Both the position numbers and the translations under genes were made by a program. From CBDCCV01 sp965215025 (lineage in GTDB: Bacteria; Bacteroidota; Rhodothermia; Rhodothermales; Salinibacteraceae): a stretch of DNA of 64,000 nt. The notes under the pieces were generated by a model, which searched no databases, had not been told where the DNA came from, and worked only from the letters and a program-made list of their open reading frames with translations. The stretch's first letter is position 1, and each line of letters begins with the position of its first letter. Below, one piece after another: positions 47,868 through 57,580 of this stretch. The stretch lies in NCBI GenBank assembly GCA_965215025.1, contig CBDCCV010000002.1:1426001-1490000 (forward strand), read 5' to 3'.

Positions 47868-49244
47868 ATGGAAAACGCCCTCGCCTTCGCCGATGAGCAC
47901 TTCGACGCCTTCGTGGGCGACCTCGAAGACCTCCTGCGCATCCCCTCGATCTCGACCGACTCGCAGTATGCCGAAGAGGTGCGCCGCTGCGCCGAGTGGC
48001 TCGCCGCGCACCTTTCGGAGATCGGCATCGAAAAGGCCGAGGTGGTCGAGACGGACGGGCACCCCATCGTCTACGCCGAGCACCTTGTGGGCGAGGACCG
48101 GCCCACCGTGCTCGTCTACGGCCACTACGACGTGCAGCCGCCCGACCCGCTCGACCTCTGGACCGACCCGCCGTTTGAGCCGACGCGCAAGAACGGCACG
48201 ATCTACGCGCGCGGCGCCTGCGATGACAAGGGGCAGATGCTCATGCACGTCAAGGCGGCGCAGGCGTACTTGCAGGACGAGGGCGAGGTGCCGGTGAACC
48301 TCAAGTTCGTCATCGAGGGCGAGGAGGAGACCGGCTCGACGCACCTGGCGCCCTTTATCGAGGCGAACAAAGAGAAGCTGGCGGCCGACGTCGTCCTCGT
48401 CTCAGACACGGCCATGTTCGAGGAGGGCGTGCCGAGTATCACCTACGGGCTGCGCGGGCTGGCCTACGTCGAGGTCACCTTGACGGGGCCGGACCGCGAC
48501 CTGCACTCGGGCATCTACGGCGGCGCCATCGAGAACCCGATCAATGCGCTGAGCGACCTCATTAGCGGCCTCCACGACGACGAGCACCGCGTGGCCGTGC
48601 CCGGCTTCTACGACAAGGTGCACGATTTGACGGAAAGCGAGCGCCAAGCCTACCGCGACCTCCCGTTCGACGCCGAGGCGTGGAAAAAGTCCGTCGGCGT
48701 CGAGGCCGTGCGCACGGAGGAGGGCTATTCGATCCCGGAGGCGACGACGGCGCGACCGACGCTGGACGTGAACGGCATCTGGGGCGGCTACACGGGCGAG
48801 GGCGCCAAGACCGTGCTCCCTTCGGAGGCGCACGCGAAGATCTCCATGCGCCTCGTCCCGGATCAGCGCACGGAGGACGTGACCGAGAAGCTGCGCGCCT
48901 ACTTCGAGGGGCACACGCCGCCCACGATGAAACTCCGTTTCCGCCCGCTCCACGGCGGCAAGCCGGTGCTCGTGGACTGCGAGAGCGACGCCATGCAGGC
49001 CGCCGCCGAGGCGATGGAAGGCGTCTTCGGGGAGCGCCCTCACTTCGCGCGCGGCGGCGGCTCGATCCCCGTCGTGGCCGACTTCAAGGAGATCCTTGGC
49101 CTGGACACCGTCTTGATGGGCTTCGGCCTGGACTCCGACGCCATCCACTCGCCGAATGAGCACTTCGGGCTGGACCGCTACGCGCAAGGCATCGCCTCCA
49201 TCATCCGCTTCCATCACCACTTCGCCGAGCGCGCCGGGTCTTGA
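47868..49244 (+). CDS. M20-family dipeptidase
   Basis: A 458-residue zinc metallopeptidase of the M20 (CNDP/ArgE/DapE) family, starting at ATG 47868 right after the heptamer array. LLRIPSIST and YGHYDVQPPDP hold the first metal ligands, RGACDDKGQML the bridging Asp, EGEEETGS the catalytic Glu pair, and DTAMFEEGVPSITYGLRG the next ligand. The dimerisation lid is inserted in the middle (LHSGIYGGAIENP), and the last His is in SPNEHFGLDRY. It should hydrolyse dipeptides in the cytoplasm. Confidence 0.9.
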   Translation: MENALAFADEHFDAFVGDLEDLLRIPSISTDSQYAEEVRRCAEWLAAHLSEIGIEKAEVVETDGHPIVYAEHLVGEDRPTVLVYGHYDVQPPDPLDLWTDPPFEPTRKNGTIYARGACDDKGQMLMHVKAAQAYLQDEGEVPVNLKFVIEGEEETGSTHLAPFIEANKEKLAADVVLVSDTAMFEEGVPSITYGLRGLAYVEVTLTGPDRDLHSGIYGGAIENPINALSDLISGLHDDEHRVAVPGFYDKVHDLTESERQAYRDLPFDAEAWKKSVGVEAVRTEEGYSIPEATTARPTLDVNGIWGGYTGEGAKTVLPSEAHAKISMRLVPDQRTEDVTEKLRAYFEGHTPPTMKLRFRPLHGGKPVLVDCESDAMQAAAEAMEGVFGERPHFARGGGSIPVVADFKEILGLDTVLMGFGLDSDAIHSPNEHFGLDRYAQGIASIIRFHHHFAERAGS

Positions 49245-49245
49245 T

Positions 49246-49340
49246 GTGAGACGAGGAAAGGAAGAGCCGAAGAAACGACGAGAAAGCTTTAGTTCCTCGA
49301 TTCATCGTTTCCTCCCCTCATCCACTCCTCGTTTCCCCAC
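49246..49340. repeat. purine-rich hairpin repeat, class 2, copy G
   Basis: Begins two bases after the dipeptidase stop and ends six bases before the convergent pglF stop. Left arm GTGAGACGAGGAAAGG and CCGAAGAAACGACGAG; right arm CTCGATTCATCGTTTCC and CCACTCCTCGTTTCCCCAC. It can form a long imperfect hairpin around GAAAGCTTTAG and could end transcription from both sides. Confidence 0.6.
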
Positions 49341-49345
49341 CCCGC

Positions 49346-51211
49346 TCACACCGCCTTGACTTTCTTCTCTTCCCCTTCGGCGGGGGTGTGCTGGTAGGAG
49401 GGGACGATCTCGCGGAAGGCCGTGCGGATGGCGGCGGCGTCGCGCGTGGCGGCGGCGGCGAAGAGGCCGTCGAGCATCTGCGCGAGGCGCTCCTCGGCGA
49501 AGCCGTTCATGCGCGCCATGAACACCTTCTCGTGCTGCGAGGTCTCGGTGCCTTCCTCGGCCGTGAGTAGCTCCTCGTAGAGCTTCTCGCCGGGGCGCAT
49601 CCCCACGACCTGGATGTCCACGTCGCGGCCCGGTTTGAGGCCGGAGAGCGAGATGAGGTCGCGCGCAAGGTCCATGATCTTGACGGCCTCGCCCATGTCC
49701 AGGACGCACACGGCGCCGTTATCGGCCATGGAGGCGGCCTGCAGGACAAGCTGCGACGCCTCGGGGATCGTCATGAAGTAGCGGCGCATGTCCGGGTGCG
49801 TGACGGTGACGGGGCCGCCCTGCTGGATCTGCCGCTTGAAGAGCGGGATCACGCTGCCGCGGCTGCCCAAGACGTTCCCGAAGCGCACGGAGACGAACGC
49901 CTGCCGAGACCCGGCCTGTTGCGCGGCCCAGTGCACGAGGTGCTCGGCCACGCGCTTCGAGACGCCCATCACCGAGGTCGGGTTCACGGCCTTGTCCGTG
50001 GAGATGTTCACGAAGCGCTCCACGCCGTACTCCAGGGCCACGTTGACGAGGTTGCGCGTCCCGCCCACGTTGTTGAACACGGCCTGGTCGGGGCTGGCCT
50101 CCATAAGCGGCACGTGCTTGTGCGCGGCGGCGTGGAAGACCACCTCCGGCCCGTAGCGCGCAAAAACGTGCTCCAAGGTGTCGCGGTCGCGTACGTCGGC
50201 GATGACGGGCTGGTGGTCGAGGCCGGGGTGCGTCTCGAGCATCTCGCGGTCGATGGCGTAGACGCTCCCCTCGTCATGGCCGAGGAGGAGCACCTGGCGC
50301 GGCTTAAAGCGCACGACCTGCCGCACGATCTCCGAGCCGATGGAGCCGCCCGCGCCGGTGACGAGCACCACTTTCCCCTCGATGAAGTCGGCGATGCGGT
50401 TCATCTCGAGCTGGATCGGCTCGCGGCGCAGGAGGTCCTCGACGTCCACCTCGCGGATGTGAGAGATGGAGACCTGGCCGCTGAGGAGTTCGTAGATGCC
50501 GGGGATGATGCGGTGCTCGACCTCGGCCCCTTGCGCCAGCTCGACGATGCGGCGCACGAGGTCGCCCGGCGCCGAGGGGATGGCGATCAAGACCTCGTCC
50601 ACGTCGTGGCGCTCGACAACGTGCGGGAGGTCGCCGATGGCGCCGAGCGTTTTGAGGCCCAGGAAGCGCTGGCGGCGCTTGAGCGGGTCGTCGTCCAAGA
50701 AGCCCATGGGAAGGCGGCCGGCGCCGGGATGGCGCTGCATCTCGCGGGCGATCATCGTGCCCGCCTCGCCGGCGCCCACGATGAGGACGCGCTTCGTCTC
50801 CTCGCGCTCGACGGCGGCGTACTGCTCGCGGCGCTCGTGGAAGAGGCGCGCGGCCAGGCGCATCCCGGCCAGGACCAGGACGGCCAGCATCCCCTCGATG
50901 AGCGGGATGCCGCGCGGGACGAAGTAGTCGAGCGGCAGGAAGAACGACACGGCGGCGAGGTAGACCGTCACCACGGCCACGCCGGCCAGGATCGCCACGA
51001 GGTCGCGCACGCCCACCTTCCGCCACGTCCGCCGGAAGTACCCCAGCCCATAGATCACGCCGATCTTGACGGGCAGGCCGGCGGCCATGAGGATGAGCAT
51101 CTCCGGGAAATAGTCGAGCCAGTCGCCCGCCAGGCGGAGGCGGAAGGCCAAGGGCGTGACGGCCACCCAGAGCGCCAAGTCAACGAGATACTTCGTAACG
51201 AGTCGTTGCAT
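49346..51211 (-). CDS. pglF: membrane-bound nucleotide-sugar dehydratase (PglF/WbpM/CapD type)
   Basis: A 621-residue protein. Four N-terminal membrane helices (about 1-130) are followed by a CoA-binding-like Rossmann domain (RVLIVGAGEAGTMIAREMQR, about 142) and the catalytic SDR domain with VTGAGGSIGSEIVRQ (about 288), AAAHKHVPLMEASPDQAV, and STDKAVNPTSVMGVSK carrying the catalytic residues. Such proteins are UDP-GlcNAc 4,6-dehydratases, the first step to bacillosamine or FucNAc. The aminotransferase, acetyltransferase and sugar-phosphate transferase genes upstream favour the bacillosamine route. Confidence 0.88.
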   Translation of the reverse strand: MQRLVTKYLVDLALWVAVTPLAFRLRLAGDWLDYFPEMLILMAAGLPVKIGVIYGLGYFRRTWRKVGVRDLVAILAGVAVVTVYLAAVSFFLPLDYFVPRGIPLIEGMLAVLVLAGMRLAARLFHERREQYAAVEREETKRVLIVGAGEAGTMIAREMQRHPGAGRLPMGFLDDDPLKRRQRFLGLKTLGAIGDLPHVVERHDVDEVLIAIPSAPGDLVRRIVELAQGAEVEHRIIPGIYELLSGQVSISHIREVDVEDLLRREPIQLEMNRIADFIEGKVVLVTGAGGSIGSEIVRQVVRFKPRQVLLLGHDEGSVYAIDREMLETHPGLDHQPVIADVRDRDTLEHVFARYGPEVVFHAAAHKHVPLMEASPDQAVFNNVGGTRNLVNVALEYGVERFVNISTDKAVNPTSVMGVSKRVAEHLVHWAAQQAGSRQAFVSVRFGNVLGSRGSVIPLFKRQIQQGGPVTVTHPDMRRYFMTIPEASQLVLQAASMADNGAVCVLDMGEAVKIMDLARDLISLSGLKPGRDVDIQVVGMRPGEKLYEELLTAEEGTETSQHEKVFMARMNGFAEERLAQMLDGLFAAAATRDAAAIRTAFREIVPSYQHTPAEGEEKKVKAV

Positions 51212-51450
51212 GTGAACTAAATAGAAGCAGGAAAAGCAGACCGGCCGCCGGACGAGAAGCGCAGCGCCAGCCTAAACTGAAGTGCGCGTTGGATATAAGT
51301 TTAGACGCGACACTAAAAGTACAACAGCGACCCCTATCTAAGAAAACACGCAGCAGGGCTTCGTCACAATAATACCGGAGTTTTTACATTCAGCAGGCGC
51401 AGGAGGTTATTTCTTAACACTGCGTTAAAGCAAGACAATTTTTTGTCCAC
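51212..51450. other. A/T-rich spacer between the pglE-type and pglF genes
   Basis: The 239-bp gap is distinctly A/T-rich, with stretches such as GGATATAAGTTTAGACG and TTATTTCTTAACACTGCG, and no open frame that looks coding. It probably carries its own promoter for pglF, so the dehydratase could be expressed apart from the genes upstream. Confidence 0.4.
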
Positions 51451-52605
<1,155 letters not shown>

Positions 52606-52755
52606 AAGTGGCCTCGTGCTTAGCTGTAGAGATGTGCGGATGCGGTTGCCTGCACGTACGCGCGAAGCGGACGAGAAGGCGAACGCCGCCAACAACCCGT
52701 CGTCGGGAAAAGCGGCGGTCTGCGGTCTGTCGTCAGCCGTCCAGAGGCGCGCGCG

Positions 52756-53430
52756 TTATTCTTCGCGCCCTCCCGCCCGGTGTTCCGGCAGCGGCTTTGC
52801 CGGGACGCCCACGGCCGTTACGCGCGCCGGTACGTCGCGCACGACCACGCCGCCGGCCCCGACGGTGGCCCACGCGCCCACTGCCGCGCCCGGCACCGCC
52901 GCTGCGCCGATGCCCAGAAAAGCGCCCTCGTCCAGGCGCACGTTCCCAGCCAGGTGCGCGCCCGGCGCCACGTGCACGTAGTCGGCCAGGGTGCAGTCGT
53001 GGTCCACTGTGGCGCCCGTGTTGACGATGGCGTGCGCGCCGACGTGCGCGCCGGGCTGGATGACCGCTCCGGCAAACACCACCGCCCCCGGTCGGAGCGT
53101 CACGGAATCGTGCACCCACGCGCGCGGATGCACTACCGGCGTCCACTCGGCCACGCGCCCGCTCAGCTTCTCGGCCACGGCCTTGCGCGCGGCGTTGCTG
53201 CCGATGGCGACGACAGCACGCGCGCCGTCCAGCCGCGCGTCCTCGTCGCTGCCAAGGACGGGGACGCCGAGCACCTTGCGCCCGTGCAGCGCGGGGTCAC
53301 CGTCGAAGAGGCCAGCCACAGCGCAGCCGCCCGCGCGCAGCATGGCAATGACCACCTTCGCGTGCCCTCCCGCGCCAACAACGCACACGCCGCGCCTCGA
53401 CGCTGACGATTGGTCGCTTGTCGTTGTCAT
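52756..53430 (-). CDS. pglD: sugar O/N-acetyltransferase (PglD/NeuD family)
   Basis: A 224-residue protein. A small Rossmann-like N-terminal domain (VCVVGAGGHAKVVIAMLRAGG, 15-35) is followed by left-handed beta-helix hexapeptides: SVTLRPGAVVFAGAVIQPGA, AIVNTGATVDHDCTLADYVH, with the catalytic His in DHDC, then HLAGNVRLDEGAFLGIGAAA. It would acetylate the 4-amino group of the UDP-sugar to complete UDP-di-N-acetylbacillosamine. The start overlaps the pglC stop (TGATG), which implies translational coupling. Confidence 0.9.
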   Translation of the reverse strand: MTTTSDQSSASRRGVCVVGAGGHAKVVIAMLRAGGCAVAGLFDGDPALHGRKVLGVPVLGSDEDARLDGARAVVAIGSNAARKAVAEKLSGRVAEWTPVVHPRAWVHDSVTLRPGAVVFAGAVIQPGAHVGAHAIVNTGATVDHDCTLADYVHVAPGAHLAGNVRLDEGAFLGIGAAAVPGAAVGAWATVGAGGVVVRDVPARVTAVGVPAKPLPEHRAGGREE

Positions 53431-54104
53431 CAGGCTTCGGAGGCAGGGGGCGTGGCGGCGGTGCGTCCGTTTGTCCTCAAAGCATCAGACTCCTCAGCGG
53501 CGCGGCCCATGAACTCGGGCATCGTGGCGTGCCCCTCGGCGCTGATGCCGCGGCGGCCCGTGACGCTGAAGAGCGTGCGCGCCAGGATCTTGAGGTCGAG
53601 CCATAAGCTCTGGTGATCCACGTACCACACGTCCTGCGCCAGGCGCTCCTCCCACGTGGTGGCGTTGCGGCCGTTGACCTGCGCCCAGCCGGTGAGGCCG
53701 GGGCGCACGTCGTGCCGGCGGGCCTGCTCCGGCGTGTAGCGGTCCAGGTACGCCATGAGAAGTGGGCGCGGGCCGACGAGGCTCATCTCGCCGCAGACGA
53801 CGTTCCACAGCTCGGGCAGCTCGTCCAGGCTCGTCGCGCGCAAAAAGCGGCCCAGCGGCGTCAGCCGCTCGGCGTCGGAGAGGGGCCGGCCTTGGGCGTC
53901 GCGCGCGTCCGTCATCGTGCGGAACTTGTAGATGGTGAACGGCGCGCCATGCCGGCCGGGGCGCCGCTGCCGGAAAAGGACGGGCGCCCCGTGCGCCACG
54001 CGGACGGCCAGCCCAATGCCTACGAGCACGGGCGAGAGCGCCGCCAGCCCCACAGCCGAGGCGGCCACGTCGAAAAAGCGCTTGCCGAAACGCCGGTACA
54101 TCAT
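53430..54104 (-). CDS. pglC: phosphoglycosyl transferase (PglC/WcaJ-type bacterial sugar transferase)
   Basis: A 224-residue monotopic phosphoglycosyl transferase. The re-entrant membrane helix KRFFDVAASAVGLAALSPVL is at the start, and PGRHGAPFTIYKFRTM, SLDELPELWNVVCGEMSLVG and RPGLTGWAQVNGRN are the conserved core motifs; the catalytic Asp-Glu pair is in SLDEL. It transfers a sugar 1-phosphate to undecaprenyl phosphate, starting the glycan. The length is that of the short PglC class, without the WcaJ N-terminal helices. The start is one of two adjacent ATGs (54104 or 54101), just after the stop of the deacetylase. Confidence 0.92.
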   Translation of the reverse strand: MMYRRFGKRFFDVAASAVGLAALSPVLVGIGLAVRVAHGAPVLFRQRRPGRHGAPFTIYKFRTMTDARDAQGRPLSDAERLTPLGRFLRATSLDELPELWNVVCGEMSLVGPRPLLMAYLDRYTPEQARRHDVRPGLTGWAQVNGRNATTWEERLAQDVWYVDHQSLWLDLKILARTLFSVTGRRGISAEGHATMPEFMGRAAEESDALRTNGRTAATPPASEA

Positions 54105-54106
54105 GC

Positions 54107-55111
54107 TCAAGCGGGGTTCTGCGCCGCTTTCTGATTTGCTGAAAGGGACGGGTTTGCGGAAGCGGACGCCGTCCCACGCGCGCGGCGCGGCGGACGCCCA
54201 GCGCCGCCCGGCCCGCCGGAAAACGGGAGCGCCCCGCCCTCCGGCAGCGTCGTGCGGCTGAGGTAGTCGCGGAACGAGGTGAAGGGGAACGCCCTCAGCA
54301 GCCGCTCCACTTTGCCGAGGAGCGAGCGCCGGCCCACGTTCTGAAGCGCGTTCAACCTCAGGGCGCGCAGGCGTTGCGCCACGCTTTCTGGCGCGAGGGT
54401 TTCAAAAGCGTCGAGGCGTTGCGGGTCGAACTCGTACGGGTGGAAGTACGTCACCAGCGGGCGTCCCTGCGCGCCCAGGCGGCGCGTGGCCGCTTCGAGC
54501 GCCGCGCCGGGCAGGTAGCGGAAGTAGCCCCCGCCCGCCACCGGCACGCGCACGCCCCAAACGCTTACCGCCGAGAGCGGCACCTCGGTAATGCTTTTCT
54601 CATTGGGGAGCGCGTACCGCTTCGCGTCCGGGTCGAACTCGGGGATGCCGTAGCGCCGATGGCGGATGGGGAAGATGCTCGAATCGTACGTGAAGCCGAG
54701 GTCGGCCAGGATGCCAAGCGCCCAGGGCGCCTGCGCGCGCCGCACGGAGAACTCCGCCGCACGGAAGCCGCGCACGGGCCGGCCGGTGAGGTCCTCCAAG
54801 AGCGTTTTTGAGCGGCGCACGTCTTCTCTAAACGCCTCGGGCGTGAGGTCGTACACGCGCCAGTGATCGTAGCCGTGGCAGGCGATCTCGTGACCCGCCT
54901 CCGCCACGCGCCGCACGATCTCGGGCCGGTGCTCGGCCAGCGCGCCGAGGACGAAGAACGTGGCCTCTACGCCGTGCTCATCTAAGAGGCGCAGGAGCAC
55001 GTCCATCTGCCGGTCCACGTGCGCGGACGGGGCGGCCAGCGGCTCGCCGGTGAGGACGCGCCGCACGAGCTGGTGCCAGTCTTCAAGATCGACGGAAAAG
55101 ATGTTCAGCAC
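54107..55111 (-). CDS. polysaccharide deacetylase with DUF3473 (XrtA/PEP-CTERM locus type)
   Basis: A 334-residue protein starting at GTG 55111 (VLNIFSVDLEDWHQLV). The N-terminal Asp pattern, AGHEIACHGYDHW (metal His pair), GFRAAEFSV, PVAGGGYFRYLPG and TYFHPYEFDP follow the layout of the deacetylases with a C-terminal DUF3473 found in exosortase/PEP-CTERM polysaccharide loci. The tail is low complexity (GGAGRPPRRARG). It would remove acetyl groups from a GlcNAc-type sugar. No exosortase gene is in the window. Confidence 0.85.
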   Translation of the reverse strand: MLNIFSVDLEDWHQLVRRVLTGEPLAAPSAHVDRQMDVLLRLLDEHGVEATFFVLGALAEHRPEIVRRVAEAGHEIACHGYDHWRVYDLTPEAFREDVRRSKTLLEDLTGRPVRGFRAAEFSVRRAQAPWALGILADLGFTYDSSIFPIRHRRYGIPEFDPDAKRYALPNEKSITEVPLSAVSVWGVRVPVAGGGYFRYLPGAALEAATRRLGAQGRPLVTYFHPYEFDPQRLDAFETLAPESVAQRLRALRLNALQNVGRRSLLGKVERLLRAFPFTSFRDYLSRTTLPEGGALPFSGGPGGAGRPPRRARGTASASANPSLSANQKAAQNPA

Positions 55112-55154
55112 AGAAGTCCTCGGATCGCAGTCTGAAAGTCGGTAGCACGCGCGC

Positions 55155-56432
55155 TCAGGCGGAGTGAAGCGGGAGCGGCCGGCCGGCGGCGCGGAGGAGG
55201 CGTGCGTACTCGCCGTGCAGGGCTTTCCAAACGCGCTCCGGGCGAAAGCGCTCCGCCACATGCTCTTCGGCGGCCTGCCCGTGGGCTTGGCGTAGCGCCT
55301 CGTCGCTCAGGTAACGGCCCAGGGCGGCGGCGAGGCCGCGAGCGTCGTGCTGCGCCACGAGCGCGCCCGTCACGCCGTCCTCTACGGCATCGACGGTGCC
55401 CGTGGCGCGCGCGCCGACGACGGGGACGCGCGCGGCGGCCGCTTCGAGCGGGACGTTGGGAAACCCCTCGCGCCGCGACGGGAACGCCAGCACGTCCATG
55501 AGCGCGTAGTACGGCGCCACGTCGTCCACGAAGCCCGGACGCACCACGCGCGGGTGCGCCACGATCTTCCGTACGCACGCCGCCGGCACCGGATCGCCCT
55601 CTTCGAAGTCGCCCACCAGGAGCAGCCGCGCCTCGGGGAAGCGCTCTTCCAACTCCTCAAAAGCGCCCATGAGATCGACGATGCCTTTGTCCCGCGTAAA
55701 GCGCCCCACAAAGCCGATGACGGGCGCTTCGTCCGGAATCCCCAGCTGCGCCCGCAGGGCTGCCGCCTCTTCGGCCCGGCCGTTGGCTGACGGGGCGAAG
55801 TGCTCTACATCGACGCCGTTGGACGAGCCGCCGGCCAGCACGGTAACCTTGCCGGCCGGCGCGTAGCCGCGCGCCACGTACTTCTCTTCCAGGCTGTGGC
55901 TCACCGCTACGATGCGCGTGGCGCAACGGGCCGAGGCGTGCTCGGCCAGGCTCAGGAGCGCGCGCTGCGGCCCGGCGGACGTCTCCAGGCGCAGCCCGCG
56001 CAAGAGGTACACGCGCACGGGTACGCCCACGAGCCGCGCCGCCATCATGCCCAAGAGGCCGGCCTTCGTCGTGCCGGCGTTGACCACGTCGGGCTTGAGC
56101 GCACGCAGCGCGCCGGCAAGCTGCGCAAAGGCCTTGGCGTCCTGGAGCGGCCGGATTTCACGCGGCATCAGCACGGGGCGCACGGTCACGCCCTCGCGTT
56201 TTTCTACCAAGCGCAGCTCCTCGCCCGGCGACGTGATGAGCGTCACGTCGAACCCGCTCGCCTGCATGAAGGCGAGCTGCCCCCGCAGGAGATGCTGCGC
56301 GCTCGTCGGGTGCGTGATGACGTACGCCAGCCGGGGCCGCCGCGTGGGCGAGCCGGCCTGTCCGTCCGCGCGCTGCGTGCGCTCGGGTTGGAGATGGGTG
56401 GCGAGAGAAGTCACGGTAGAAGCAGAAGCCAA
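55155..56432 (-). CDS. GT4 glycosyltransferase, PglA-like
   Basis: A GT-B retaining glycosyltransferase of about 425 residues. LAYVITHPTSAQHLLRGQLA opens the acceptor domain, and LKPDVVNAGTTKAGLLGMMA is the conserved region seen in PglA-type enzymes that extend undecaprenyl-linked bacillosamine. The donor half has IGFVGRFTRDKGIVDLMGAF and FPSRREGFPNVPLEAAA (the EX7E motif). The start is TTG 56432, two bases after the stop of the GNAT gene, with GTG 56414 as an alternative. Which sugar it adds is unknown. Confidence 0.85.
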   Translation of the reverse strand: MASASTVTSLATHLQPERTQRADGQAGSPTRRPRLAYVITHPTSAQHLLRGQLAFMQASGFDVTLITSPGEELRLVEKREGVTVRPVLMPREIRPLQDAKAFAQLAGALRALKPDVVNAGTTKAGLLGMMAARLVGVPVRVYLLRGLRLETSAGPQRALLSLAEHASARCATRIVAVSHSLEEKYVARGYAPAGKVTVLAGGSSNGVDVEHFAPSANGRAEEAAALRAQLGIPDEAPVIGFVGRFTRDKGIVDLMGAFEELEERFPEARLLLVGDFEEGDPVPAACVRKIVAHPRVVRPGFVDDVAPYYALMDVLAFPSRREGFPNVPLEAAAARVPVVGARATGTVDAVEDGVTGALVAQHDARGLAAALGRYLSDEALRQAHGQAAEEHVAERFRPERVWKALHGEYARLLRAAGRPLPLHSA

Positions 56433-56433
56433 A

Positions 56434-57534
56434 TCAAAAAACGTCCCAATCGGCGAGGGTAGCGCGCCAGGCCGAGGGGGCGAACGGGGCGGCCAGCCGC
56501 TCGGCGCCCGCGTTTTTGACGAGCAGGTGGAGCGGGCGCGGGTTCAGCCGCTCGGGGATGGGCACGAAGCCGATGGCCGGCAGCCGCCGCAAAAGCGGAT
56601 CGACGCCGGCGGCGAACATCACGCCCACGGCCTCGCCCGCGTACTCGCGCGCCCGGCGGCGGACCGCGCTCAGGATCTGGAGCACGTCCGCCTCCTGCCC
56701 CGGCCGGCACGCGAAGTCCATGAGCACGAGCGCCGGGATGCCGAACATCTCATCGAGCTTGAAGATCGCCACCGCTGCGGCCTCGCCCCCCTTCTCCAGC
56801 GCGAAGACGAGGTGCCGGCTGTTGGGCCGTTCCAGGAAGCGCCACCGCAGGTAGCGCGCGTCGCGCCGCAGGTGCACGCCGAAGGGCCTCTGATGCGCCG
56901 CAAACACCTCCGCCACGTCCTCGCCGATGCCGTCGCGCAGGCGGAGCGTGGCGCTGGGCGCCAGCTTTTTCCCAAGCGCGTCGAGCGCCTTGTCCAGCGC
57001 CGCGCCGGCCACGCGCTCCAGGCCAAAAAGGTTTACACGGCTCCCCAAAAGCAGCGCGCCATCCACAGGCAGCGCGTAGGCGCCGTACGTCGCCACGTGC
57101 TCGTAGCCGTTGTACTTGACGAAGGTGTGGATGCTCTTGTCGTTGGGGAAGGTGTAGAGGAGGTCGATGTCGGCGTCGAGGAGGCGGGCGGTGGCGTACT
57201 CGGCCAGCCGGCGGAAGACGCCGCGCCCGCGCAGCTTTCGGCTCACGGCCACGCCCTGCACCACGGCAAAGGTCTTGTCCGCGCCGCGCACGACGCCCCG
57301 GTAGACGGGCACGTGGTAGTAGGCCAGCACCTTCCCGTCTTCGAGCGCGGCATAGACGTGCGCCCGGCCCGTGGGCAGCGCCTCGTACTGCCATCGCCAC
57401 CAGCCCTCGTCAAAGCCCGCAGTGCCGCGCGCGCTCGTCTCGGCCAGGATGGCGCGGATCTGCTCCAGGAGCGCGCCGCGCTCCCCCTCGCCGATCTCTG
57501 CGAAGGTCAGGTCCGAGGAGGTTTCCGTCGCCAT
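56434..57534 (-). CDS. long GNAT-family acyltransferase, surface-polysaccharide associated
   Basis: A 366-residue protein from ATG 57534. The first half has a GNAT core: VQGVAVSRKLRGRGVFRRLA is the acetyl-CoA loop (RxxGxG/A), with YTFPNDKSIHTFVKYNGYEH following. The second half (DARYLRWRFLERPNSRHLVF and AVGVMFAAGVDPLLRRLPAI) resembles a degenerate second GNAT domain. The enzyme should acylate a sugar in the glycan made by this cluster. A second gene of similar design lies at 60597-61658, and the shared YLRWRF/YLRWRY motif suggests paralogy. Confidence 0.75.
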   Translation of the reverse strand: MATETSSDLTFAEIGEGERGALLEQIRAILAETSARGTAGFDEGWWRWQYEALPTGRAHVYAALEDGKVLAYYHVPVYRGVVRGADKTFAVVQGVAVSRKLRGRGVFRRLAEYATARLLDADIDLLYTFPNDKSIHTFVKYNGYEHVATYGAYALPVDGALLLGSRVNLFGLERVAGAALDKALDALGKKLAPSATLRLRDGIGEDVAEVFAAHQRPFGVHLRRDARYLRWRFLERPNSRHLVFALEKGGEAAAVAIFKLDEMFGIPALVLMDFACRPGQEADVLQILSAVRRRAREYAGEAVGVMFAAGVDPLLRRLPAIGFVPIPERLNPRPLHLLVKNAGAERLAAPFAPSAWRATLADWDVF

Positions 57535-57580
57535 CGTCAAAGGCAGGATCTTGTTGATAGGGTCTTCGGAGGGCGTGGCG

